64,000 bases of DNA from assembly GCF_016806835.2 (NCBI RefSeq), contig NZ_CP086113.1, positions 186,001 to 250,000 on the forward strand. The letters run 5' to 3'. The first letter of the stretch is position 1. Every line of letters starts with the position of its first letter. The notes under the pieces were generated by a model. The model ran no database searches. It was not told the origin of the DNA and saw only the letters and a program-made list of their open reading frames with translations. The translations under genes were made by a program, and so were the position numbers. This DNA is from Skermanella rosea (GTDB lineage: Bacteria > Pseudomonadota > Alphaproteobacteria > Azospirillales > Azospirillaceae). Positions 35,156-43,374 of this stretch are shown here, piece by piece.

Positions 35156-36857
35156 CTTCACCGTCGCCCAGATCATCGCCCACCCGGAGCCGTTCGTGCA
35201 GGCCGCCCGGCTGTGGATATCGTCCAACGCCGCGCTGCTGGCCGGCTGGGCCGCGGGCGCGCTGGCAATCGCCGGGGTGGCCGGGTTCGGGGCCGGCGCG
35301 GTCGCGGACCGGCTGCGCCGGGCGGCCGGGGAGCGGCGCCGGTACGGCGGCCTCCGCGCGGCCCGGAAGGCGGGGCTGCTGCGCAACCCCGGGCTGGAGC
35401 GCTCCGGCATCCCGATCGGCCGGATCGGCCGCAAGCGGCTGTGCTGGGTCGACCAGGAACCGGTGCTGGTCACCGGCGGGACCCGGTCGGGCAAGGGGAC
35501 CGGCGTGATCCGGCCGGCCTGCCTGACCTACGGCGGGCCGATGGTGATGTACGACGGCGGCAAGGGCGAGCTGTTCCGCGACACCTCGGGCTGGCGCGCG
35601 CGCTTCAGCCACGTGCTGAAGCTCGACCTGACCGACCCGGACGGCGTGCACTTCAATTTCCTGGACGAGATCGACCCGGCCAATCCGGTCGCCGGCGCCG
35701 ACAACCTCGCCAAGGCGGTGCCCCGCCCCGACGACGCCGACGGCCATTTCGAGCCGGCGGCCGATCGGCTGATCGCCGCCGTGATCCTGCACGTGCTCCA
35801 CGCCGCGGCGGCCGACCGCCGGAACATGGCCGAGGTCGTGCGCCTGGTCTCCCGGGGCGACGCCGGCATGCGCGACGTCATCCGGAGCGCCGCGCACCCG
35901 GTCGCCGTCGACCGGGTCAACGGGCTGTTCGGCGGGGCCGTGCTCGGCAGCGGCGCCGACGAGGGCATGAAGTACCGGCAGAGCGTCTACAACAGCGCGC
36001 TCGTCCGGCTGTCGGTGTTCGAGGACCCGGTGGTGGCGCGGATCACCGCGCGCTCGGACTTCCGGATGCGGGACCTGTTCCGGCTCAGCCCGCTGCTGCG
36101 GCCGGTGTCGCTGTACCTGACGACGCCGGCGAGCGAGGACGACCGGCTGCGCCCGGCGACCTCGCTGTTCCTGTCGCTGCTGATCGGCGCGATCCTGCGC
36201 GAGCAGCCGGCGCTCGACGGCGAGCCGCGCTGCCTGCTGGTGATCGACGAGTTCGCCAGCCTGCGCATGGAGATCCTGCAGACCGCGATCACCAAGATCG
36301 TCGGGTGCGGCGCCACGATGCTGCTGGGCGCCCAGTCGCTCAACGCGCTGCGCCAGGCGCCCTACGGCCCGTACAACCAGTTCCGGGACAACATCCGCTG
36401 CCACGTCGCGTACGCCGCCAACGACGGCCTGACCCAGCAGGAGATCTCCCGGTCGTGCGGCACGGTCGCGGAGCGGCGCACCTCGGTGAGCCGCGGCCGG
36501 CCGGCCGCGGGCTGGGGCCGGACACACACGGAGACGCGGAGCGAGGTGGAGCGGCCGGTGCTCGACGCCGGCGGGGTCCGGGCGCTGCCCGACCGCGACG
36601 AGCTGATCCTGATCACCGGCCAGCCAGTGATCCGCGCCCGCAAGATCCGCGACTTCAGGGATCCGGTGCTGAGCCGCCGCCTCGGCCTGCCGCCGGCCCC
36701 GATGCGCGGCCGCGACGGGCGCTACCCGGGGCTGCCGCGGTCCCCGGACCCGCAGGGACCGGGGCCGCGCGCGGCGCCCGCCGGGCCGCCGCCCGCGCGG
36801 CCGAAACGCGGGCGCAAGCTGATCGCAGCCCCGAGAGCGACGGATGAGGAAGGTTGA
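35148..36857 (+). CDS. traG: VirD4/TraG-type coupling protein
   Basis: 569 residues. One N-terminal membrane segment (ALLAGWAAGALAIAGVAGFG) is clear. Walker A is GGTRSGKGTG (residues 110-119) and Walker B is CLLVIDEFAS (D367, E368). The last 40 residues are Pro/Arg-rich. It is shorter than most TraG proteins, which have two membrane helices and about 650 residues. This hexameric ATPase links the relaxosome to the type IV channel. It overlaps the genes on both sides. Confidence 0.93.
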   Translation: MTDFTVAQIIAHPEPFVQAARLWISSNAALLAGWAAGALAIAGVAGFGAGAVADRLRRAAGERRRYGGLRAARKAGLLRNPGLERSGIPIGRIGRKRLCWVDQEPVLVTGGTRSGKGTGVIRPACLTYGGPMVMYDGGKGELFRDTSGWRARFSHVLKLDLTDPDGVHFNFLDEIDPANPVAGADNLAKAVPRPDDADGHFEPAADRLIAAVILHVLHAAAADRRNMAEVVRLVSRGDAGMRDVIRSAAHPVAVDRVNGLFGGAVLGSGADEGMKYRQSVYNSALVRLSVFEDPVVARITARSDFRMRDLFRLSPLLRPVSLYLTTPASEDDRLRPATSLFLSLLIGAILREQPALDGEPRCLLVIDEFASLRMEILQTAITKIVGCGATMLLGAQSLNALRQAPYGPYNQFRDNIRCHVAYAANDGLTQQEISRSCGTVAERRTSVSRGRPAAGWGRTHTETRSEVERPVLDAGGVRALPDRDELILITGQPVIRARKIRDFRDPVLSRRLGLPPAPMRGRDGRYPGLPRSPDPQGPGPRAAPAGPPPARPKRGRKLIAAPRATDEEG

Positions 36858-37167
36858 GGTCAAGCTCTACCTGGATCCCGACCTGGCGTCCCGGGTGGCC
36901 GAGGCGACCACACGGTTCCGGTCGGCGGGCCGCAAGGTCAGCCGCAACGACGTGCTGGAGCAGCTGATCGAGGACGGCTTCCGGATGTGGCGCCGCGAGA
37001 CCGAGGCGGTCGGCCGGGTCGAGGCCAGCATCGCCCGGCTGCTCGACCGGTCGGCCCGGCACGACCGGCTGCTGCGCTCGATCCTGCTGACCCTGGCCGA
37101 CGGGGACCAGGCGGAATACCGCAGGGTGGTCGGGATCATCGAGCGGGAGGACGGCGATGCGGCCTGA
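36844..37167 (+). CDS. Ribbon-helix-helix protein of the transfer region, 107 aa
   Basis: It opens with a beta strand and two helices (KVEVKLYLDPDLASRVAEAT and RKVSRNDVLEQLIEDGFRMW), the CopG/MobC-type DNA-binding fold. A long C-terminal helix follows, probably for oligomerisation. The Ti/Tn4371 systems have a comparable small gene between traG and trbB. It overlaps traG by 14 nt and trbB by 11 nt. It could bind the GACTAC palindromes (inference). Confidence 0.8.
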   Translation: MRKVEVKLYLDPDLASRVAEATTRFRSAGRKVSRNDVLEQLIEDGFRMWRRETEAVGRVEASIARLLDRSARHDRLLRSILLTLADGDQAEYRRVVGIIEREDGDAA

Positions 37168-38122
37168 CCCGGCGGTTCCGGACCTGACGGCGGCCAACCG
37201 GGCGGAAAGCCTGCGCCGGCGCCTCGAGGACCTGGAGGACGCCTACGGCCCGACGATCCGCGCGGCGCGGACCCTGGCCGGGTGCACGGACATCGCGGTG
37301 AACGAGGACGGCGCGATCTGGATCACGGTCGGCGGGCAGGACAGGCCGGCCGGCGCCCACCTGTCCGAGCAGGCGGCCCGGCGGATCGTGGCCCTGGTGG
37401 CCGACATCGACAGCCACCCGGTGGAGAAGGCGGCGCTCTCGGCCAACCTGCCGACCGGCGAGCGGTTCGCGGCCCTGCTGCCGCCGACCGTGCGGCGGAT
37501 CGTCTTCTCGATCCGCCTGCCGCCGGGACGGATCTTCACCCTGGAGGACTACATCGCGGCCGGCATCATGGCCGAGGCCCAGGCCGACACGCTGCGCCGC
37601 GCGGTGGCCGAGCGGCGCAACATCCTGATCGTGGGCGGCACCGGGGCGGGCAAGAGCACGCTGGCCAACGCGCTGCTGGCGGAGCCGGACTTCCGGGCGA
37701 GCCGGACCTGCATCATCCAGGACCAGGACGAGCTGAAATGCAGCGGGCCGAACGTGGTGCGCGCCTTCACCGGCCCGATGACGGCGCGCGAGCTGGTGCG
37801 CGAGTTCCTCCGGCACAATCCCGACCGGATCGTGATCGGCGAGATCCGCGACGGCCACACGGCGCTGGAATGGATCTCGGCGAGCAACACCGGCCATCCC
37901 GGCGGGCTGTCGACCGCCCACGCCAACTCGGCGGCGCACGGCCTGTCGCGGATCTCCCGGCTGATCGGGCAGGTCGCCGTCAACGTACCCCACGCCGACA
38001 TCGCCGAGGCGGTGGAGCTGGTCGCCTTCCTCCGGCGGGAGCGGGACGGCTCGAGGCGCTTGGCCGAGATCGTCCGGCCGGCGGGGCACGACGGCGGGCG
38101 GTACCTGACCGAACCCGCGTGA
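37157..38122 (+). CDS. trbB: TrbB/VirB11-type secretion ATPase
   Basis: 321 residues. The N-terminal domain reads LRRRLEDLEDAYGPTIRAAR. The P-loop is GGTGAGKST (residues 160-168). The Asp box DQDELKCSGPN, the Walker B region RIVIGEIRDGHTALEW and the His box GHPGGLSTAHANSA follow in TrbB order. The cytoplasmic hexamer powers pilus assembly and DNA transfer. Last gene of the first unit. Confidence 0.95.
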   Translation: MRPDPAVPDLTAANRAESLRRRLEDLEDAYGPTIRAARTLAGCTDIAVNEDGAIWITVGGQDRPAGAHLSEQAARRIVALVADIDSHPVEKAALSANLPTGERFAALLPPTVRRIVFSIRLPPGRIFTLEDYIAAGIMAEAQADTLRRAVAERRNILIVGGTGAGKSTLANALLAEPDFRASRTCIIQDQDELKCSGPNVVRAFTGPMTARELVREFLRHNPDRIVIGEIRDGHTALEWISASNTGHPGGLSTAHANSAAHGLSRISRLIGQVAVNVPHADIAEAVELVAFLRRERDGSRRLAEIVRPAGHDGGRYLTEPA

Positions 38123-38156
38123 CGGGATTGCGCCCCGCCGCGAAATCTGCCACACT

Positions 38157-38177
38157 GACTACCGCGGATCAGTAGTC
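38157..38177. promoter_or_regulatory. Palindrome GACTAC-N9-GTAGTC, site 2
   Basis: Perfect half-sites with T/A flanks; it ends 21 bp before the trbC start. It lies in the only sizeable gap (76 bp) between trbB and trbC, so it marks a second promoter or operator. Confidence 0.8.
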
Positions 38178-38198
38178 AAAAACTTGGGAGGTAGACCG

Positions 38199-38510
38199 AT
38201 GCGAACCGCTTATCCGTCTGTCACCATCGGGCTGATCGCCGTCCTGGCCACAGCCCCGGCGCTGGCCCAGTTCGCCGGCGGGGGCACCGCGGCACCCTTC
38301 CAGCAGGGCATGAGCACCGTGCTGAACTGGGCCTTCGTCGCCGGCGTCGCGATCGCCCTGTTCAGCTTCCTGCTGGCCTGCGTCTTCCTGTTCATGCGGA
38401 ACCTGATCGGCTTCGCCGGCGGCGTGCTGGGCGTCGTGATCGGCGGCGCGATGATGGCCAACGCGCCGACCCTGGTCCAGTCCCTGACCGGCCTGACCAG
38501 CGCGTTCTGA
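38199..38510 (+). CDS. trbC: TrbC/VirB2-type major pilin
   Basis: 103 residues from ATG 38199 (GGGAGG upstream). The signal peptide ends at ALA-QF (residues 1-24). Two hydrophobic helices follow: TVLNWAFVAGVAIALFSFLL and IGFAGGVLGVVIGGAMMANA. The mature pilin of about 78 residues is typical. Head-to-tail cyclisation, known for TrbC of RP4, cannot be judged; no traF-like peptidase is in the window. Confidence 0.92.
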   Translation: MRTAYPSVTIGLIAVLATAPALAQFAGGGTAAPFQQGMSTVLNWAFVAGVAIALFSFLLACVFLFMRNLIGFAGGVLGVVIGGAMMANAPTLVQSLTGLTSAF

Positions 38511-38513
38511 CCC

Positions 38514-38789
38514 GTGGAGACGGGGCGCACCTACAAGAGCCTGGAGGTGCCGCCGAACTATTTCGGCTGCCACATCCACGTCGCCCTGATCGCCATCCTG
38601 ACGCCGGTGGCGGCGCTCCTGGGGTTCCTGTTCCTGCCCTGGCTGGCGGCCCTGCTGCTGGTCCTGGGCGCCCTGGCGCTGTCGGCGGCGATCTTCGGCA
38701 TCGGTGCCTGGCTGGGCCGCGCCGACCCGTTCTGGGTCGAGGGCGGGCAGCGGCACCTCCTGGACGAGGAGAGCTACCTCGATGTTTAG
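38514..38789 (+). CDS. trbD: TrbD/VirB3-type inner-membrane protein
   Basis: 91 residues from GTG 38514, 3 bp after trbC. One hydrophobic hairpin (VALIAILTPVAALLGFLFLP and AALLLVLGALALSAAIFGIG) is followed by GRADPFWVEG, the conserved TrbD tail. It overlaps trbE by 8 nt. Confidence 0.9.
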   Translation: METGRTYKSLEVPPNYFGCHIHVALIAILTPVAALLGFLFLPWLAALLLVLGALALSAAIFGIGAWLGRADPFWVEGGQRHLLDEESYLDV

Positions 38790-41274
38790 GATCGGCGCCA
38801 GCCGGGGCGCCGCCGCCGTTCCGCTGACCGAGCGGCTGCCGTGGGCCTACTTCGCGGGGCGCGGCATCGTGTTCCTGAAGTTCGGCGGGTTCCAGCGGAC
38901 CCTGCGGTTCCGCGGCGGCGACGCCGCCAGCATGGGCGAGGGCGAACTGGACGCGGCCATGGCGCGGCTGCACGACGCCCTGCGCCGGGTGCGCGGGCAG
39001 ATGAGCCTGCACCTCGAGGCGCGCCGGGTCCGGGCGGCCCCCTATCCCGGGGGAGAGCTGTCCGACCCCGACCGGCGCCGGCAGTGGCCGGACCCGGTCT
39101 CGTTCCTGTTCGACGAGGAGCGGCGGGACGCCTACGACCGGGCCGGCGCCCATTTCGAGACCGAACGCTACGTCACCTTCGTCTGGCGGTGCGCCGCCGC
39201 GGCGGCGCAGCGGGCGCGCTCCCTGTTCGTGACCGGCCGGGGCGGCGGCGGGACCGGCAAGGAGGGAGAGCGGGAGCTCCACGAGTTCGTCCAGGCCAGC
39301 GACACCGTCAAGGGGCTGCTGGACGGGGTCATGAAGGAATGCCGCTGGCTGGACGACGGGGAGACCTTCGACTTCCTGCACAAGGCGGTCTCCACCGGCG
39401 GCCACCCGGTCCGGCCGTCGCACGGCAAGGCGCGGATCGACTACGACGTCGCCGACTGCCGCGTGGTCGGCGGCGCGGAGCCGATGCTGGGCGGCTGCCC
39501 GATGCGGGTGATCTCGGTCAGGAACGCGCCCGACACGGTTCCGGCCGCCCTGGCGGCGCTCGACACCGTGCCCTTCGAGCACCGCTGCACGCTGCGCTGG
39601 ATGGGCCTGGAGCACGGCGAGGGCCTGCGGCGGATCGAGAGCCAGCTGCGGGACTGGGAGATGCTGGGCATCGCCATGGTCCCGATGCTGATCTCGTACC
39701 TGCTGAGGAGCGACCGGCAGAAGACCAGCGAGGCGGCCAACGCCATGGCCGAGGACGCCCGCGAGGCGCTGCACGCCGCCCGGCGGGATGAGCTGACGAT
39801 CGGCTACGCCAACCTCAACGTCGTGCTGTGGGACCGCGACAGGATCGGGCTGGAGGGGCGGATCCGGACGGTGACCGACATCCTGCAGCGGCTGGGGCTG
39901 ACGGTGACGAGCTACGCGGTGGCGCCGGTGGACACCTGGCTCGGCACCCTGCCCGGCCACATCTACGCCGACCTGCGCCGGCCGATCCGGACCAGCGTCA
40001 ACCTGGCCCACTTCGCGCCCTACTCGTCGGTGTGGAGCGGCGACGCGCGCAACGGGCATCTGGGCGGCGCGCCCCTGCTGATCGCCACGACCGACGGCTC
40101 GACGCCGTTCCGGATCAACCTGCACCGGGGCGACCTGGGGCATACCCTGGTCCTGGGACCGTCCGGCGCCGGCAAGACGACCCTGCTGAACGCCCTGTGC
40201 GTCGGGTGGCGCCGCTATAAGCGCGCCAGGGTGTGCATCTTCACGATCAAGGGCGGCGGCGAGATCCTGACCCGGATGCTGGGCGGCGTCTCCTACGATG
40301 TCGGCGCCGTCGGCCGGGACGCCCTCGGCTTCCAGCCGCTGCGCCACGCCGACGACCCCGACGAGCGGATCGAGCTGCTGGACTGGATCCTCGGCCTGCT
40401 GCGCGACCAGGGGGTGGCGGTCGACACCGGGGTGCGCGAGGAGGTCACCGGCGCGCTGGACCTGATCGCCGGCAACCCGCCCCGCCGGCGGACCCTGACC
40501 CACCTGTCGGGATACCTGGGCCGCCCGGCGCTCAAGCGGGCGATCCAGCACTACGCCCTCGACGGCGGGAACTACGGCCGGCTGCTGGACGACGACGAGG
40601 ACCGCATCGCGCTGTCCGACATCCTCAGCCTGGACATGACCGAGCTGCTGAAGAAGTCCGACATCGCGCCGCATGTCCTGGCGCACCTGTTCCGCTACGT
40701 GGAGCGCCGGGTGTTCACGGGCGATCCGGTCCTGCTGGTGGTCGACGAGGCGTGGCGGTTCCTGGGCGACGCGCTGTTCACGGCCAAGTTCGAGGAATGG
40801 CTGCGCGCCGCGCGCTCCAGGAACGTCGTCGTGGTGTTCGCCACCCAGAACATGAAGGATGCCTTCGACGGCACGATCGGCCGGGTCCTGGCCGACGCGG
40901 AGAACGTGCCGAACATCATCCTGCTGCCCAACGACCGGGCGCTCAGCGAGAAGGGCCGGAGGCCCTACGAGCAGCTGGGCTTCAACGAGCGGGACATCGG
41001 GATCGTCGGCCGGGCGTGCCCGAAGCGCCAGTACTACTTCACCTGCCCGGCCGGCCGGCGCCTGTTCGACCTCGAGCTCGGCCAGCTCGGCACGACGCTC
41101 TGCGCCTCGACCTCGACGGAGGACCTGAAGGCCGCCCGCCGGATCCTGGCCGACCAGCCGGACAGGTTCGCCGAGCGGTTCCTGGACGCCAAGGGCGTCG
41201 GCTGGGCCGCCGAGTACATCCGGCAGGAACGGGAGGACCGCGAGGCGGCCGGAACGGACGCCGCCGCCGCATAG
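38782..41274 (+). CDS. trbE: TrbE/VirB4-type conjugation ATPase
   Basis: 830 residues. The N-terminal CagE/TrbE domain reads PWAYFAGRGIVFLKFGGFQR. Walker A is LGPSGAGKTT (from residue 458) and Walker B is LLVVDEAWRFL (D655, E656). FATQNMKDAFDG and NIILLPNDRA, the RAFIT-like region, follow. It is full length for the family. It works with TrbB and TraG at the base of the channel. Confidence 0.95.
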   Translation: MFRIGASRGAAAVPLTERLPWAYFAGRGIVFLKFGGFQRTLRFRGGDAASMGEGELDAAMARLHDALRRVRGQMSLHLEARRVRAAPYPGGELSDPDRRRQWPDPVSFLFDEERRDAYDRAGAHFETERYVTFVWRCAAAAAQRARSLFVTGRGGGGTGKEGERELHEFVQASDTVKGLLDGVMKECRWLDDGETFDFLHKAVSTGGHPVRPSHGKARIDYDVADCRVVGGAEPMLGGCPMRVISVRNAPDTVPAALAALDTVPFEHRCTLRWMGLEHGEGLRRIESQLRDWEMLGIAMVPMLISYLLRSDRQKTSEAANAMAEDAREALHAARRDELTIGYANLNVVLWDRDRIGLEGRIRTVTDILQRLGLTVTSYAVAPVDTWLGTLPGHIYADLRRPIRTSVNLAHFAPYSSVWSGDARNGHLGGAPLLIATTDGSTPFRINLHRGDLGHTLVLGPSGAGKTTLLNALCVGWRRYKRARVCIFTIKGGGEILTRMLGGVSYDVGAVGRDALGFQPLRHADDPDERIELLDWILGLLRDQGVAVDTGVREEVTGALDLIAGNPPRRRTLTHLSGYLGRPALKRAIQHYALDGGNYGRLLDDDEDRIALSDILSLDMTELLKKSDIAPHVLAHLFRYVERRVFTGDPVLLVVDEAWRFLGDALFTAKFEEWLRAARSRNVVVVFATQNMKDAFDGTIGRVLADAENVPNIILLPNDRALSEKGRRPYEQLGFNERDIGIVGRACPKRQYYFTCPAGRRLFDLELGQLGTTLCASTSTEDLKAARRILADQPDRFAERFLDAKGVGWAAEYIRQEREDREAAGTDAAAA

Positions 41275-41289
41275 CAGGAGGATCAAACG

Positions 41290-43185
41290 ATGCGCCGCAT
41301 CACGCTGGTTCTCGCCGGGACGCTTCTCGGCGCACCGGCCCTCGCCGAGACGATCACGATCGGCCCGGGCCAGAGCGTCACCGACGCCGCCCGGCGCCTC
41401 GCGCCCGGCGACACCCTGCTGCTGGCGCCCGGCACGTACAACGAGTCGGTCGACCTCAGCGGCCTGCACGGCAGGGAGGGCGCGCCGATCACGATCCGGG
41501 CCGCGGCCGGCCCGGGAACCGCCGTGATCAACGGAGGCAGGAACACGGCGGCGGTCCAGGCGAACCGCATCAGCCACGTGGCGGTCCGCGACCTGGTCGT
41601 CGTCGCCAACGCCGGGGGAACCGACGACGACGTGGGCGGCTTCAAGATCTGGGGGAGCTGGGACAATCCGGCCCGCCACCTGGAGTTCACCGGCAATACG
41701 ATCACCGGCCGGGGGCAGGACGGCTTCAAGCTGTTCCAGGGCGCCCACGACGTGCTGGTCGCCGGCAACACCCTGGACGGCGACTGGCGCCAGGAAGCGA
41801 TCGACAACGTCTCGGTCCGCGACACCGTCTACGCCGGCAACACGATCGTCGGCCGGGCCGGGTTCTCGGGCCTCACCCTGAAGGCGGGCAGCCGGGACAA
41901 CGTCGTCCGCGACAACCGGATCGACGTCGACGCGCCGACCCAGCTCAGCGTCGGGGGATACGGAAACTCGCGCCTGGACCGGGAGTTCCCGGCGGAGTGG
42001 CAGGGCTTCGAGGCCAGGAACACCACGGTCACCGGCAACGCGATCGACGGCAGCGTGCGCCTGGTCTCGGCGGTGGACAACAGGATCACCGGCAACGCCA
42101 TCACCGGTCCGGTGAGCAGCGGCACCAATGTCCACATGCCGAACTCCGTCAGAAGTTCGGGCAACACCGTGGACGACGGCTCGCGCCTGGAACGGGGCGT
42201 GGACGGGGTCGGGGCGAACATCGGCGACACGGGATCGAACATCTCGGGCTCGGTCGACCGCGGGGCCTACCGCTCCCAGCGACGCCTGGAGGATCTGCTG
42301 TCCGGCGACGGGATCACCCGCCAGGCCAACCGGGCGATCGACGGGGCGACCGGCGCCGTCACCGGCGCGATCGACAGGGCCATCGACGAGACGACCGACA
42401 CGGTGATGCAGCCGGTCGAGGACATGATCGACGGCATCGGCCAGACCCTGTCGTGCAACGTCGCCGGCGCCGCGGTCGCCGGCGCGGCCGGCATCGTCAG
42501 CGGGATCTTCAGCGGCGGCAGGGCGACGCTGGGCGCCCAGCTGGCGCAGCACATGACCCAGATCGCCGGGAACCTGTGCCTGGGCAAGCAGCTCGCGGCC
42601 CAGCGCCGGCAGCTCGAGGTGCAGCGCCGGATGCTCGACCTCGAACGGCGCAACATCGCGGCCGGCACGGCCGACAACGCGGCCGGCCTCGACGGCCTGA
42701 TGGCGAGGACCCTGCCCGGGCTGGACCGGGCGGGGTTCCTGCTGTCCGAACCGCGGATCGAGGATCAGTATCGGCAAACCTATCCCGACATGTTCCCGCC
42801 CCTGCCGCCGGACGGACTGGTCGAGGTCGAGGACGGGTTGCGCCGGCACGAGCGCGACGCGCATCTCCGGTCGCTCGCCCTGCAGAACCGGGCGGTCCAG
42901 GAGCAGGCCGGCACCCTCGGCCGGGCCGTGGACCATGCCGCCGCCGGTCGTGCCGGCCCGGGCCTGCGCTCCGAACTCCAGGCCATGAACGCCATCCAGG
43001 GCGAGACGATCGCGTCGATCAACGTCCTGACCGCGGCCACGGTGGGCCACCAGCGGGCCGTGACCGAGGCACGCCTGCGCGACGAGACCAGGAGAACCGC
43101 CGCCAACGCGACGGCGAAGGAGTTCATGAGCACGCTCGCCGTCTGCGGCAATTGCAACATCAGCCGCCCGTTCCTGGGCGATTAG
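41290..43185 (+). CDS. trbJ: TrbJ/VirB5-like protein fused to an N-terminal parallel beta-helix
   Basis: 631 residues, against about 250 for ordinary TrbJ. The signal peptide is MRRITLVLAGTLLGAPALA. Residues 20-320 are a right-handed beta-helix of NosD/pectate-lyase type: LAPGTYNESVDLSGLHG, then repeated N-x-I-x-G turns (FTGNTITGRGQDGFKLFQGA, YAGNTIVGRAGFSGLTLKAG, VTGNAIDGSVRLVSAVDNRI). Residues 340-420 are a Gly/Ala linker. From about 430 the TrbJ part appears: long helices (KQLAAQRRQLEVQRRMLDLE), YRQTYPDMFPPLPPDG, LQAMNAIQGETIASINVLTA. The last residues are CGNCNISRPFLGD. It occupies the trbJ place between trbE and trbK. VirB5 proteins sit at the pilus tip, so the helix may bind or process surface glycans (inference). 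Confidence 0.8.
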   Translation: MRRITLVLAGTLLGAPALAETITIGPGQSVTDAARRLAPGDTLLLAPGTYNESVDLSGLHGREGAPITIRAAAGPGTAVINGGRNTAAVQANRISHVAVRDLVVVANAGGTDDDVGGFKIWGSWDNPARHLEFTGNTITGRGQDGFKLFQGAHDVLVAGNTLDGDWRQEAIDNVSVRDTVYAGNTIVGRAGFSGLTLKAGSRDNVVRDNRIDVDAPTQLSVGGYGNSRLDREFPAEWQGFEARNTTVTGNAIDGSVRLVSAVDNRITGNAITGPVSSGTNVHMPNSVRSSGNTVDDGSRLERGVDGVGANIGDTGSNISGSVDRGAYRSQRRLEDLLSGDGITRQANRAIDGATGAVTGAIDRAIDETTDTVMQPVEDMIDGIGQTLSCNVAGAAVAGAAGIVSGIFSGGRATLGAQLAQHMTQIAGNLCLGKQLAAQRRQLEVQRRMLDLERRNIAAGTADNAAGLDGLMARTLPGLDRAGFLLSEPRIEDQYRQTYPDMFPPLPPDGLVEVEDGLRRHERDAHLRSLALQNRAVQEQAGTLGRAVDHAAAGRAGPGLRSELQAMNAIQGETIASINVLTAATVGHQRAVTEARLRDETRRTAANATAKEFMSTLAVCGNCNISRPFLGD

Positions 43186-43200
43186 ACAGGAGGCACCATC

Positions 43201-43374
43201 ATGAGACACTTGGCAACGGCTGCACTCGTTCTGGCGGGCCTGACGGTTACCGCATGCTGGGACGATGAGAAAGAGAAAAAATCCTCAGAGTTCATGTCAA
43301 ACTTAACGAAGTGCGAGAACTGCAAGATTGATAAGCCATTTCTTGGCTCAACGGAGAAGATCGATGAACCCTGA
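43201..43374 (+). CDS. trbK: TrbK-like entry-exclusion lipoprotein, 57 aa
   Basis: Lipoprotein signal MRHLATAALVLAGLTVTAC, with Cys19 as the lipid site, then a short charged domain. ATG 43201 follows AGGAGGCACC. Position between trbJ and trbL and size match TrbK, which blocks entry of the same plasmid into the cell. Its tail KCENCKIDKPFLG repeats the end of the upstream TrbJ fusion (CGNCNISRPFLG). Codon use is AT-richer than in its neighbours. The stop overlaps trbL by 11 nt. Confidence 0.75.
   Translation: MRHLATAALVLAGLTVTACWDDEKEKKSSEFMSNLTKCENCKIDKPFLGSTEKIDEP

Noticed and set aside
41290-42180. A separate NosD/pectate-lyase gene independent of trbJ
   Set aside because: The frame is continuous to the TrbJ-like part with no internal stop or strong start, and it lies between trbE and trbK, so one fused protein is the simpler reading.
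38392-43209. A 1,605-codon open frame on the minus strand opposite trbC to trbJ
   Set aside because: It is antisense to well-supported trb genes and reads as A/R/G/P/D/V-rich sequence with no domain. Such frames arise from the codon bias of very GC-rich genes.
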